Shown: piece after piece, positions 23,148 through 32,309 of the stretch
How positions within the stretch are numbered: the stretch's first letter is position 1
Layout: each line of letters starts with the position of its first letter
DNA from: Streptomyces radiopugnans
Lineage (GTDB): Bacteria; Actinomycetota; Actinomycetes; Streptomycetales; Streptomycetaceae
Direction of reading: 5' to 3'
DNA: 64,000 bases
NCBI RefSeq assembly: GCF_900110735.1
Contig: NZ_FOET01000002.1
Location: 497,733-561,732, forward strand
Position numbers and translations under genes: made by a program
The notes under the pieces: model-generated
What the model saw: the letters and a program-made list of their open reading frames with translations, nothing else
Told to the model about the DNA's origin: nothing
The model's database searches: none

Positions 23148-23760
23148 CGCGCCCCTGCCCCTCCCCCCTGATCCCTCTCCTGTCCTCTCCCGCACCGCCG
23201 GCCCGGGCGGCGCGCAGCAGCCACCTGCGCGTCCACCACTCGCGCAGCGTCCACTCCAGCTCCGCCAGGGCGCCGGCCGCCAGCACGGCGCTCGCCGCCC
23301 AGCGGCACACAGCGTGCCAGAACGAGGCGCCCTCGGGGGCCGCGAGGGCCAGCGCCCCGCCCGCGCCCAGCAGGGCGATGCCCAGGTTGTAGGCCAGTGC
23401 CGCCCGGCGGCTCAGCCGCAGCCACTCCCCGAAGTGGCGGCGCTGCTCCCGGCGCAGCACCTCGCCGGAGGGCCTGCGGGAGTCCGGCGGATGCCAGGAC
23501 TCCACGTCCGCCGGGGAGTACAGGTGGCGGCGGGCGTGGAAGCCGTACTGCACGCTGCCGACGAGTGCGGCGAAGGCGAGGGTGAGCAGCAGCATCGCGG
23601 GCCCCGGCCAGCGGAACTTCTCGGCGTCCGCGCCCAGCACGCCGACGGTGGCGATGCAGGCGCCGGCCAGCAGCGGCGCGGCGACGAAGTGGGCCGCCTC
23701 GGACGCGCCGCCCTGCCCCAGCGGCACCGGTCTCCCCCAACTCCCCCGGTCCTCGGCCAT
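23140..23760 (-). CDS. Hypothetical four-helix membrane protein
   Basis: A 206-residue protein with hydrophobic segments at about 28-45 (FVAAPLLAGACIATVGVL), 53-72, 118-138 (ALAYNLGIALLGAGGALAL) and 145-165. A HARRHLYSPADVESWHPP segment lies between helices 2 and 3. It is followed by the coupled CxxC protein. I do not recognise a named domain; related hypothetical proteins are common in Streptomyces. Confidence 0.65.
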   Translation of the reverse strand: MAEDRGSWGRPVPLGQGGASEAAHFVAAPLLAGACIATVGVLGADAEKFRWPGPAMLLLTLAFAALVGSVQYGFHARRHLYSPADVESWHPPDSRRPSGEVLRREQRRHFGEWLRLSRRAALAYNLGIALLGAGGALALAAPEGASFWHAVCRWAASAVLAAGALAELEWTLREWWTRRWLLRAARAGGAGEDRRGIRGEGQGRDV

Positions 23761-23894
23761 GTTCGCCCCGCTCCCCTCCCCCGCGCCGTCCCCCAAGTGT
23801 CCAGGCCGCGGGCGCGTCCCGTAAAGCGCGTTCCGGCCCGGCGGACTGCCGGGCCGGAACGGCGGCCGGACCTCGGCGGGGCGCCGGCGGGACG

Positions 23895-25708
23895 TCAGCG
23901 GGATGTCCCGCCGTCCCGCAGATGCGGCATGAGCGGCGCGGTGTTGCGCTGCGGCGTCCATCCGGGGCGGGCGGTGACCTGCCAGTTGGAGGAGTCGATC
24001 CAGGCCGCCCGCCGCACCAGCCAGTCCTGCATGAGCTGGAGCTGCTCCTGCCAGGTCCGGGTGGTCTTGGTCTGGAACGGCCCGACCATGGCGGTGCCGA
24101 GGTTGGGCCAGCGCTGGAAGTTGCGCTGGGCCGCGCCGGTCAGCGGCTCGGCCAGCCGGGAGACCCGCGAGCGCAGCCGCGCGTCGGACAGCACCCCCCG
24201 GCGCAGCTCCTGCCACCGCTGCCTGACCTTCTGGTTGAACGACGGGTCCTGCATCAGTTCGAGGAACCAGTCGGTGGTGGCGGGGAAGCCGGGGAAGGAG
24301 AACGGCTGGAACTGCCAGCCCTCGGTCATGTCCGACCCGGGGACGGCTCCGAAGGCGAGGTCGTAGTCCCACAGGGGCCCGGCGGAGATCTTCCCGTCGC
24401 GGCCCTGTGGAAGTACTGGCTGCGGATGTAGGCGTCGCCCTGCCGGCTCATCTCGTTGAGGATGATCAGGTTCACGAAGGAGTCGACGTCGATGTAGGCG
24501 GGGTAACCGCTCTGCGGGTCCGAAGGGTTGGGACCGCGCAGGGAGTCGTGGAAGCTCTGGACGTACCGCGTCAGCCAGTCCCGCTGCCGGGAGTTGAGCG
24601 GATCGGGGTCCACCACCTCCAGGTCGCGCCAGCAGGTCTGCGCGTCGCCGGTGCACTGCAGCTTCGGCTCCTCGGCCGCGAAGGCGTCGAACTTGAAGAT
24701 GTAGCCGCCGCTGATGTCCGGGAGTTCGGTGTCGTCCTCACGGAGCTGCTTGAGGCCCAGCCGGTTCTTCGAGTTCTTGATGTTCTCGTCCAGCAGGTAG
24801 ACGCCCTGGTAGTCGCCGGCCTGCAACGGGCCGCCGTCCAGGTTCAGATGGACCTCGACGAACCTGTGGCGCGGGGTCTCCAGCCCCAGCTCCCGCCCCA
24901 GGGTGTAGGCGAAGGCGTCGCGGACCAGGGTCTTGTCCGGGAACGGTCCGCGCAGCACCCGGTCGGAGTCGGCCGGCATGCCGGCCATCGGGTAGTCGGC
25001 GTCGTCGTCCTCGTTGCCCCACAACTCCAGCCGGTAGGGCGCCTTCTCGAAGGAGGCGGAGGACTGCCCGCGCAGGTGGAAGCCGGCCCGGGTGGCCACC
25101 GCCGGGGCCGCGCCGAGCGAGGTGGTGCCGCCTTGGGGCTCCATCAGCATGGTGGCGACGTCCCGGTACTCGCGGCCGGGCTTTCCGGCGCCGTAGGCGT
25201 CCATCACCAGCACCGGCAGGTCGTGGGCGGCCTCGACGGCGCGGGCGACGTAGAGGGCCGTGCCCGGATCACCGCTCGCGCTCCCGTTCACGAAGGCCTG
25301 GGCGCGCAGTTGCGCGGTGCCGGTCAGGCGCAGCGGCCCGGAGTACACCGGCGAGGAGGCGGTGGGCAACCGCCCGTCGGTGGTGTAGCGGATCTGCGCT
25401 CCCGCGACGGATGTGCTCAGCGAGACGGACACCTGGCCGCTGAAGGTGCCGCTGGGCACGGAGAAGACGATGTCCCCGGTCAGGTCGTCGGCGGCTTCCC
25501 GCCCGGCGGCGAGGTCGGCCTCGGTGGCCTCTGTCTTGGGCAGGGCCTCGGGCAGGGCTTCGGGTAACGCCTGGGGTAATGCCTGGGACGGTGGTCTGTC
25601 GGGCGGCGCGGCGGGTGCGGCGGCGGCTCCCGCCTGACCCGACACGGCTGTCATGACGATGGACGTCGCGGCCGTCAGAACCACCGCGCCCATCCGTTTC
25701 CTGCGCAC
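23895..25708 (-). pseudogene. CotH-family kinase-like secreted protein, frameshifted
   Basis: From a GTG at 25708 there is a signal peptide, an Ala/Pro/Leu-rich linker (PQALPEALPEALP) and a chitobiase/Fn3-like domain (FSVPSGTFSGQVSVSLSTS, IRYTTDGRLPTASS). The CotH domain follows (RLELWGNEDDDADYP, FVEVHLNLDGGPLQAGDYQG, SGGYIFKFDAF). After SQYFHR at about 24406 the frame is lost and resumes one frame over as GRDGKISAGPLWDYDLAFG through to 23895. Restoring one base in CACAGGG rejoins the frames. CotH proteins are atypical kinases or surface-assembly factors; with VTC and DUF4956 genes they form a conserved Streptomyces cluster. It is either a decayed gene or a sequence error. Confidence 0.8.
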
Positions 25709-25806
25709 AGGGCAACACCTCGATCCATGAGTGCGAGTACCTGCGTGTACGTGCGAGTGCGTGCGAGTTCGTTCGCGCGTACCGGTGCGCGCGTACCGGA
25801 CAGGCG

Positions 25807-26654
25807 TCAGCGCGCCGCGCCGGCCGCCGACAGCTCCGTGGGAGCCGCGGGGGCCGGGGGGCGCCCGGCATCCGGCTCCGCTCCCTGGAAGTTCCGGCGC
25901 AGGGTGCGCCGCCAGGGCACGGCGGGCAGGTCCGGGCGGAGGGCGGCCAGACCGGTCGCGTACTTGGAGATCCGGCTGGGCCGGTGCCCCGCGCGCCACA
26001 GCAGCCGGTCGGCGGCGGAGGGCGTGGAGCCGGTCTTGGTCTCCACCACGACCGCGTCCGGCAGACGGAGCCGGGGTCGCCGTCCTGCCAGGTCAGAGCG
26101 GTGTCGACGGTGACCCGGCTGCCGGAGTCGGGGAGGTAGAGCGTCGTGCGGCGGTAGCGGGTGGTCAGCACCGGCAGCAGGGTCAGCCGCCGGCCCCCCT
26201 CGACGCCGCCGGCGGCCAGGGCCTCGTCCACGAAGTGCCGCCCCGGGGCGAGCGTGCCCCAGGCGTCCGGGTCGTACGGCAGGCGCCGCTTGACGGTGCT
26301 GCCGCGCGAACCGCGGGTCTTCACCTCCAGCCGGCACTCCCCCGACTGCTCGTACAGCCGGGTGCGGACCTTGAACCTGCGGCGCCGGCGGAGCGCGGCC
26401 AGCCGGTAGCCGAGCAGGTCGGGGGTGTCGAAGTACAGCGACCGGTAGGCGAAGCGGCGCTCTCCGCCGATCTCCAGGACCCTTGTGCCGGGCGGCAGTC
26501 GATCCAGCAGCGCGCCGAGGGCCGCGGCGGGCAGGGGGTACTTGCGGTCCACCCGGGTCTGGAGCATGGCGCGGGCGAGCAGTTCCTCCAGCCCGATGGA
26601 CGGCAGCCTCTCCAGCGCGGCCGGTACGCCTCCGGGGATCGCGGCGGCGCTCAT
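25807..26654 (-). pseudogene. VTC-domain polyphosphate polymerase-like protein, frameshifted
   Basis: The ATG at 26654 overlaps the DUF4956 stop (ATGA). The protein shows the VTC pattern: LQTRVDRKYPLP, RFAYRSLYFDTPDL, RRRRFKVRTRLYEQSGECRLEVKT (split here: basic substrate-tunnel residues then the Glu-x-Lys strand), STVKRRLPYD and RYRRTTLYLPD. At GDPGSV (26073-26076, four G on the + strand) the frame breaks; one frame over it resumes RLRLPDAVVVETKTGS and ends SKYATGLAALRPDLPAVPW. One extra G/C restores the reading frame. VTC domains make polyphosphate from ATP. Broken like its CotH neighbour. Confidence 0.8.
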
Positions 26655-27163
26655 GAGCGCACCGTCAGCGCGGTCGTGCCGGCGGCCGGTACGCCCGCGG
26701 GCGGCGAGCCCGTGCGCGCCCCCGCGTCGCCCTCGGTGCGGCGCCCCGCGCCGACGCGGTAGCGGACGTCCACGACGGTTGTGTCGTTGACCAGGTCCAG
26801 CCACTGCACGGTGGCCGAGTGGACTCGGGCGCCGAGGGTGCTCTCCAGGTGCTCCACCAGGGCCGCGTGGTCGGGGATCGCGTTGTCCAGCACCATCACC
26901 TGCCGCCGGTAGGTACGCAGCAGCCGGGGGTGGTCACCGACGAACAGCACCGCCAGGATCAGCTCCATCAGCGCGGCCGAGCGCCACGGCTCGCCGGTGT
27001 CCACCGCGCCGAGCAGACCCAGGGCCAGGGCCGAGAAGTAGTAGGCGACCTCGTGCTGGTCCAGCTCGGTGGAGCGCAGCCGGATGATGGAGAGCACGCC
27101 GAACAGGGCCAGGCCGAGGTCGGACATCATCCACCGAAGTTCGCCGTGCTCGCCTTTCCGCAT
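26651..27163 (-). CDS. DUF4956 domain-containing membrane protein, N-terminally truncated
   Basis: A 170-residue protein containing the family hallmark GLALFGVLSIIRLRSTELDQ, then EVAYYFSALALGLLG and a third hydrophobic stretch. In full-length DUF4956 proteins about 45 residues with one or two membrane helices precede this motif. Here only MRKGEHGELRWMMSD comes before it, and the upstream gene ends 45 bases away, so the missing part has been lost. A fair ribosome site (GGAAG) is present, so a shortened protein may be made. It belongs with the damaged VTC and CotH genes. Confidence 0.72.
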   Translation of the reverse strand: MRKGEHGELRWMMSDLGLALFGVLSIIRLRSTELDQHEVAYYFSALALGLLGAVDTGEPWRSAALMELILAVLFVGDHPRLLRTYRRQVMVLDNAIPDHAALVEHLESTLGARVHSATVQWLDLVNDTTVVDVRYRVGAGRRTEGDAGARTGSPPAGVPAAGTTALTVRS

Positions 27164-27208
27164 GAAAACTTCCGGTACGAAGTTCCGAAACAGAGATCGC
27201 TCCCCGCA

Positions 27209-27784
27209 TCACAGCCCGGGCAGGAAACGCCGACGGCTCGTGGCCGAATGTCCCAGCAGCTTCGCCTGCTCGTGCTTCAGTCCCGTGAAGCGATCGCGGA
27301 CGTACTCCCGCAACTCCCGGCCGGGGAAGCGGATCACCGACAGGTGCTCGGTGCGGTCGCCCTGCTCCCAGCGCGCGGCGGTGATCTCGTAGCCGGAGAC
27401 GTGCGCGCACAGATCCAGCAGCACCTGCGGCACCTCCTCCTCGATGAGGAGATCGGCCTTGGTCACGACCACTTCGCGCATCGCGCGGACGTTGGGAAGG
27501 AAGACGGCCGTGGCCCACAGCCGCCACGCCGCCAGCTCCTCCTCGGTGGGCGGCTCGTCGTGGTGGAAGAAGTCGCGGCCGTCGGGGCGGGCGTACTTCT
27601 CGGCGTAGGCGTCGTAGATACGGCCGTTGGCCTCCATGAGGGCGAACAACGGACCGTAGAAATCACTGAGTTGCTGGTTGACGCGGGCGAGCCGGGCCTG
27701 CCGCTGCGCCAGCCGCAGACCGTTGAGATAGGTCGCCAGGTAGCCGAGGAACGCCAGCGAGACGGTCACGATCAGGGTGGCCAT
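27209..27784 (-). CDS. Hypothetical membrane-anchored protein
   Basis: A 191-residue protein with one N-terminal transmembrane helix (TLIVTVSLAFLGYLATYL) followed by a helical cytoplasmic domain: LRLAQRQARLARVNQQLSDF, YGPLFALMEANGRIYDAY and a charged C-terminus. This resembles Streptomyces proteins of unknown function that run an amphipathic helix close to the membrane. It lies immediately upstream of the truncated DUF4956 gene but is not known to belong to that cluster, so it may mark the junction of the rearrangement. Confidence 0.7.
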   Translation of the reverse strand: MATLIVTVSLAFLGYLATYLNGLRLAQRQARLARVNQQLSDFYGPLFALMEANGRIYDAYAEKYARPDGRDFFHHDEPPTEEELAAWRLWATAVFLPNVRAMREVVVTKADLLIEEEVPQVLLDLCAHVSGYEITAARWEQGDRTEHLSVIRFPGRELREYVRDRFTGLKHEQAKLLGHSATSRRRFLPGL

Positions 27785-27811
27785 GACCGGTGATCGTAGA
27801 GGGGGCGGCAT

Positions 27812-27858
27812 GCCTGTGCCCTGTGCTCCCGAGGGAGCCGGGGACACAGGGCACAGGC
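27812..27858 (-). terminator. 14-bp stem hairpin
   Basis: Arms GCCTGTGCCCTGTG and CACAGGGCACAGGC enclose 19 bases that hold a second small stem (CTCCC/GGGAG). On the minus strand it directly follows the DUF397-like remnant, whose terminator it probably was. Confidence 0.6.
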
Positions 27859-27872
27859 GCGCGACGCGAACG

Positions 27873-27985
27873 TCAGACGTGCGAGCGGGACGCCAGGTCG
27901 AGGAAGGACGCCCAGGCGTCCGGGCCGACCGCGAGGCCGGGCCGGGCGGTGTCCTTCTCCTCGGGGGATGCTCGAAGGGGCACGC
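27873..27985 (-). pseudogene. C-terminal remnant of a DUF397 protein
   Basis: This frame reads EEKDTARPGLAVGPDAWASF and then LDLASRSHV before a stop. It matches the last third of DUF397 proteins ('RDSK...gP.L.v.p.aW.aFl'), small partners usually found next to XRE regulators. The N-terminal 'W.kSsyS...' half is not present in any frame upstream. A gene fragment left by a rearrangement. Confidence 0.5.
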
Positions 27986-28085
27986 CCTGCCGCTCACAAG
28001 TCGGATCGCACGGAAGGCTCCGGCAGCGCGCGACCTCGGAAGCGGAACGGGCAACTATCCACCCACGCCCGGTCGTCCTCCGGAC

Positions 28086-30125
28086 ATGACACACCCGAGC
28101 CCCGCGCCGTCCCCACGTATGCCCGGCTGGCCGCACTGCGGCCACGGCGCCACGACGGAGGACCCGGTCGGCTGCCGCGGCATTCGCGTCCCCGGCCACA
28201 CCGCGTGCCTGGCCCACTTGTCGGACACTGGCCGCGACGCCTATTTCGCCACCCTGTCCCCCGGCTCGGACATCGACCACCGTGGCACCACCTTCACCGC
28301 CGAGTTGCTGGGCCGGTTGCTCGACGCCCTCCGCGACCCCGCCACCGGGCGCCCTTGCTTCGGCACTGCGGGGTTCGATTCAGCGACCTTCCGGAGCGAC
28401 GTCGGATTCGAATCGGTCACCTTCCAGAAGAACGCCTGGTTCGAAGGGGCGTCCTTCGCAGGTGTCGCCTGGTTCGAATCGACCGTCTTCAAGGGCACCG
28501 CAGGATTCGGGGCAGCCACCTTCGAAAGCGCGGCCTGGTTCGGGACGACCGTCTTCAAGGGCACCGCAGGATTCGGGGCAGCCACCTTCTCGGGCACCGC
28601 CTGGTTCGAATCGACCACCTTCAAGGGCACCGCCAGGTTCGAAGCGACCACCTTCAAGGGCACCGCAGGATTCAGGAGAACCGTCTTCGAAAACGTCGCC
28701 TGGTTCGAGGAGGCCACGTTCGAGGGCACGGCCGGGCTCGTGGAGAGCACCTTCGCGGGCACCGCCTGGTTCGAAGCGACCACCTTCAGGAACAGCGCTT
28801 CGTTCGAGGCGACCACCTTCGAGCGTGATGTCTGCTTCGAAGCCGCCGTCTTCAAGGGCGACGCCAACTTCGCGAGGACCACTTTCAAGGACAACGCCCG
28901 GTTCCGGAAAGCCGCCTTTGAGGGGAACGCGAAGTTCGAAGCGGCCACCTTCGAAAGCGGCAGCGGATTCGAAGCGGCCGTCATCGAGCGCGACGCCTGG
29001 TTCGCAGATACGGTGTTCGAGCGGTCGGCAAGTTTCGGCCCGCTGGTGTGTGCCGGGCGGCTGGTGCTGTCGGGGGCGGTGTTCGGCGGCCCGGTGACCC
29101 TCTCGCTGGCCGCGCACCGACTGGAGTGCCGACGGACCCGCTGGTCGTCGACGGCCGAGGTGCGGCTGCGCTACGCGACGGTCGACTTCTCCCACGCGGT
29201 CTTCGAGTACCCGCTCACGATCGCCGCGGAGGCTGGCCCCTTCGTGCTCCCCAACGGGCGGCCGGTGGAGGAACACGCTCTTGCCGGTGCACCGGACGCC
29301 GCGGTGCGGCTGGCCTCGCTACGCGGGGTGGACGCGGCCCATCTGGTCCTGGCCGACGTCGATCTGTCGGGGTGCCTTTTCACCGGGACCGTGCACCTGG
29401 ACCAGTTGCGGCTGGAGGGTGCCTACTCCTTCGGCGAGGTCCCGCCCGGCACGCACTGGGTGCGCGGGCGGCCGGTACGGTTCACTCCGCGCCGCACCCT
29501 GGCCGAGGAGCACCACTGGCGTGCGCGCCGGCCGGGAGCGGTCCGGGGCTGGAACGTGGCGGTGCTCGGCGCCGGTCACGCCGGGCCGGCGCAGTTGGCG
29601 CCGGTGTACCGGGCGCTGCGCAAGGCGTTCGAGGACGGCAAGGACGAGCCCGGAGCGGCCGACTTCTACTACGGCGAGATGGAGATGCGCCGCCACGACG
29701 CCTCCCGGCCCTGGAGCGAGCGGGCGCTGCTGGCCGCCTACTGGGCCGTCTCCGGCTACGGGCTGCGCGCGGCCCGCGCGCTGGGCTGGCTGGGGGCGGC
29801 GATGCTGGTCACCGTCGTGCTGCTGATGGGCTTCGGGATCCCCGGGGACTCGCCGAAGCAGGAGGCGACCGGCACCGTGCCGCCCGGCGGCGGCACGGTC
29901 ACCCTCACCATCGGCAAGGCCGACCCGCAGAACCCCACCGGGGACAGGTTCACCGGCGAGCGCTTCGAAAAGGCACTGAACGTCACGCTCAACTCGGTGG
30001 TGTTCCGCTCCTCCGGGCAGGACCTGACCACGACGGGCACCTACACCGAGATGGCCTCCCGCCTCGTCGAACCCGTCCTGCTGGGCCTGGCGGTCCTGGC
30101 CGTGCGCAACCGCGTCAAACGCTGA
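28086..30125 (+). CDS. Pentapeptide-repeat-like protein with 21 eleven-residue repeats and a C-terminal membrane segment
   Basis: A 679-residue protein. Residues 18-45 carry a Cys/His motif (CGHGATTEDPVGCRGI...GHTACLAHL) seen in related Streptomyces proteins. Residues 92-322 hold 21 tandem units of the form F-x-x-x-A-x-F-x-x-x-T/V, the 11-residue period of Pfam Pentapeptide_3 (Phe spaced 6 then 5). They should build a right-handed square beta-helix. After a degenerate beta-rich region there is a DFYYGEMEMRRHDASRPW motif near 510 and a hydrophobic helix pair at about 540-585. The C-terminus (SVVFRSSGQDLTTTGTYTEM) resembles the pore-loop end of ion-channel-like proteins. It may be a membrane-tethered sensor; no function is known. 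Confidence 0.85.
   Translation: MTHPSPAPSPRMPGWPHCGHGATTEDPVGCRGIRVPGHTACLAHLSDTGRDAYFATLSPGSDIDHRGTTFTAELLGRLLDALRDPATGRPCFGTAGFDSATFRSDVGFESVTFQKNAWFEGASFAGVAWFESTVFKGTAGFGAATFESAAWFGTTVFKGTAGFGAATFSGTAWFESTTFKGTARFEATTFKGTAGFRRTVFENVAWFEEATFEGTAGLVESTFAGTAWFEATTFRNSASFEATTFERDVCFEAAVFKGDANFARTTFKDNARFRKAAFEGNAKFEAATFESGSGFEAAVIERDAWFADTVFERSASFGPLVCAGRLVLSGAVFGGPVTLSLAAHRLECRRTRWSSTAEVRLRYATVDFSHAVFEYPLTIAAEAGPFVLPNGRPVEEHALAGAPDAAVRLASLRGVDAAHLVLADVDLSGCLFTGTVHLDQLRLEGAYSFGEVPPGTHWVRGRPVRFTPRRTLAEEHHWRARRPGAVRGWNVAVLGAGHAGPAQLAPVYRALRKAFEDGKDEPGAADFYYGEMEMRRHDASRPWSERALLAAYWAVSGYGLRAARALGWLGAAMLVTVVLLMGFGIPGDSPKQEATGTVPPGGGTVTLTIGKADPQNPTGDRFTGERFEKALNVTLNSVVFRSSGQDLTTTGTYTEMASRLVEPVLLGLAVLAVRNRVKR
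28359..29051 (+). repeat. 21 x 33-bp coding tandem repeat
   Basis: Each unit is 11 codons beginning with TTC. Most units have diverged, but a 43-base stretch at 28481-28523 recurs exactly at 28547-28589, two units later, showing a recent duplication. Codon use is unusual here, with many TTCGAA and GCA/GGA codons compared with the rest of the gene. Confidence 0.9.
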
Positions 30126-30360
30126 CCGCCCTGTGACGCCCCCCGCACGCACAGTGCGGGGCGCGTTCGCGCTGTGGGTGGCGGCGGTGGCCGTCGGCGC
30201 GTTGAACCACCGCTGATGTCGGGCCCGTGGTGCCGCGGAGAGGGCGGCTGTGACCTGGCGCTTCACCTGCCGGGGGTGGACGGTCCGCCCGGCAGGGCCG
30301 AGCGCTCCGTCCGGCGAAAACGCGGGGGCCGTCGCGGAGCGTGCGCATAGGATCGCCGAC

Positions 30361-30735
30361 ATGGCGCTGCGACCTGCCCAGGTGAACATCAAGGCTCTCG
30401 ACGCCCCGGCGGTCGGCCGGTTCTGGGCGGAGGCCCTCGGCTGGCACGCCTACAGCCCCGGCGTGACCACCTACGTCGGGCCCGCCGGCGGCCTCGTATG
30501 GCCGGATCCGGTCGCCGTCTGCATCGATGTCGTTCCCGTCCCGGAGCCCAAGGCGGAGGCGAAGAACCGTGTGCACCTCGACCTCGCCACCACATCCGCG
30601 GCCCACCAGGCGGAGCTGGTCGCACAGCTGAAGACTCTCGGTGCGACGCCCGCCGACGTGGGCCAGGGCGAGGTGCCGTGGACGGTCCTGACCGACCCGG
30701 AGGGCCACGAGTTCTGCGTCTGCGCCCTGTCCTGA
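30361..30735 (+). CDS. VOC-family (glyoxalase-like) protein
   Basis: A 124-residue protein with one beta-alpha-beta-beta-beta pair: VNIKALDAPAVGRFWAEALG at the start, NRVHLDLATT in the middle with the usual histidine, and VLTDPEGHEFCVC at the end with the glutamate. These are typical metal-ligand positions of the VOC superfamily. It is related to the protein at 31897 (shared GATPADVGQGE..W.VL.DPEG.EFC). Substrate unknown; members include fosfomycin and bleomycin resistance proteins and dioxygenases. Confidence 0.82.
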   Translation: MALRPAQVNIKALDAPAVGRFWAEALGWHAYSPGVTTYVGPAGGLVWPDPVAVCIDVVPVPEPKAEAKNRVHLDLATTSAAHQAELVAQLKTLGATPADVGQGEVPWTVLTDPEGHEFCVCALS

Positions 30736-30786
30736 CGCCCTGACGCGGAGCCGCGCCGGCACCCCGGCACACGGGCCTTGTGCTCA

Positions 30787-31638
30787 TCAGCCATGGGTGT
30801 CCGGGCCGTTGCGATCGAGTGCCGCCCGGATCCGGCCGAGCCACTCCGCGCCCAGCCGGCGACCGCCGGGGAGCCGGTCGTCCCGGTCCCAGCGCCACGC
30901 CGTGATCACCGCCAGCACGAGGATGCGGCACTCGCGCAGCAGGTCCTGGTCCACGCCCGGATAGTGCTCGCCGACCTCCTCGGGCGCGTGGGCGAGGTCG
31001 AACTCGACGGGTCCACTGCAGCACGTCTCGAAATCCACGAACAGCAGCCCGTTCTCCGTGCCGAGCACGTTGCCCGGGTGCGGCTCGCCGTGCAGCAGCT
31101 GCTCGGCGCCGCCACGCTCGCCGATCGCCCGCCCCAGGCTCCGCAACGTGTCGCACAGCAGCTCCCGGTCCGCGTCGGCGAGCGCCGGAGTGCGGTTGCG
31201 GTCCGCCACGAGCCGTCGAGCCTGCTCGACCCGGTCCGTGAAGTGCGGCACCGGGAGGTCGAGCCCGCACATGCCGGTGTGCAGCCGCCTGAGCGCGTCG
31301 GCGTAATCGGCCGGTGAGGCGGCCTGGGGTGACACGGGCTCGTAGTAGGTCCACAACGTGACCACGAAGCCGTCGCGTTCACGGACGCGTGGCTCCACAC
31401 GAGGTTCGAGAGCGGCCACGGGGTATCCGGCTTCGGCGAGCCGCTGGGCGACCTCGACCTCGAACTGCGCGACCTGGTGCGCCACAGGTGCCACCCGGGC
31501 CAAGGCGTCGCAGGGCAACAGGCGCAGCGTGAGCTTGTTCGAGTCGTTGAGAACGATCGCTTCGTCGGCGGTCAGGCCGAGCGACGAGGCGATCGACAAG
31601 GCCGCTGCCACCGCACGCCGGGCCTCCGATGCCCGCAT
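30787..31638 (-). CDS. Aminoglycoside phosphotransferase (APH)-family protein
   Basis: A 283-residue kinase-fold protein. VLNDSNKLTLRLLPCDALAR contains the ATP-binding strand. LLHGEPHPGNVLGTENGLLF is the catalytic loop, with Glu where many APH enzymes have Asp (HGExHxxN, as in several subfamilies), and VDFETCCSGPVEFDLAH is the metal-binding loop. The ATG at 31638 follows GGGGAAGG at a short distance. It lies between two VOC genes and near a GNAT gene. It may phosphorylate a small alcohol or an aminoglycoside-like compound; resistance is unproven. Confidence 0.8.
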   Translation of the reverse strand: MRASEARRAVAAALSIASSLGLTADEAIVLNDSNKLTLRLLPCDALARVAPVAHQVAQFEVEVAQRLAEAGYPVAALEPRVEPRVRERDGFVVTLWTYYEPVSPQAASPADYADALRRLHTGMCGLDLPVPHFTDRVEQARRLVADRNRTPALADADRELLCDTLRSLGRAIGERGGAEQLLHGEPHPGNVLGTENGLLFVDFETCCSGPVEFDLAHAPEEVGEHYPGVDQDLLRECRILVLAVITAWRWDRDDRLPGGRRLGAEWLGRIRAALDRNGPDTHG

Positions 31639-31896
31639 CCTTCCCCGGCCTCCCTGACTCTTGGGCGCTGCCACGACTCTCCGGACGGCGCGGCCCGCGC
31701 ACCGTACCAAGCCGCCGTGAGAAGCCGCGGTGAGCAGGGGGCAGCGGCAGGGGGAGCGGCCTCCCTGCCGCGCGGCCAACGGCCGCGCCGGGCGGCCCGG
31801 CGGGATCGAGCACGAAAACCCTTCGCCCGTGCCCGCCTCGCCCGGTACGGTCGCGGGCGTCCTGGCAGTTCCCACGCTGAAAGCAGGTTTCCGTCG

Positions 31897-32274
31897 ATGG
31901 CATGTCGTATCAGTGAGCTCGTACTCGGTTGCCGCGATCCCGAGGCGCTGGCGCGGTTCTGGTGCGAGGTCCTGGACTTCGTGGTGCTCGACCGCGAGGA
32001 GGGCTGCATCGAGATCGGGCCGCGCGAAGGGTTCGGCGGTCCGCAGCCGACGATCATCCTCAGCCGCAGGGACGAGCCGGAGCCGGGGAAGGCCCGGCTG
32101 CACATCGACGTCAACGCCACCGACCGCGACCAGGACGCCGAGCTCGAACGCCTTCTGGAACTCGGGGCACGCCCGGCCGACGTCGGCCAGACCGGCGAGG
32201 AGCCCTGGCACGTCCTCGCCGACCCGGAGGGCAACGAGTTCTGCCTGCTCAGGGCCCGCCTCGCCCCGCTCTGA
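31897..32274 (+). CDS. VOC-family (glyoxalase-like) protein
   Basis: A 125-residue protein with ISELVLGCRDPEALARFWCE, ARLHIDVNATDRDQDAELER and HVLADPEGNEFCLLRARL. It has the same architecture as the protein at 30361 and about half of its C-terminal motif is identical, so the two are paralogues placed on either side of the APH gene. The DUF/VOC subgroup with 'F-W...vLg' and 'DPEGNEFCL' is common in Streptomyces and has no settled substrate. Confidence 0.82.
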   Translation: MACRISELVLGCRDPEALARFWCEVLDFVVLDREEGCIEIGPREGFGGPQPTIILSRRDEPEPGKARLHIDVNATDRDQDAELERLLELGARPADVGQTGEEPWHVLADPEGNEFCLLRARLAPL

Positions 32275-32309
32275 CGCTCTCCGGCCACGCCCGGCGCCCG
32301 CGGCCGCGC

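Noticed and set aside
25738..25806. GTGCGAGT-like short repeats before the VTC gene, considered as a regulatory array
   Set aside because: Spacing is irregular and the stretch is short; probably sequence simplicity at the start of the CotH region.
28359..29051. Regular 33-base repeats, considered as a CRISPR array
   Set aside because: Units are contiguous with no spacers, stay in frame and encode Phe-repeats.
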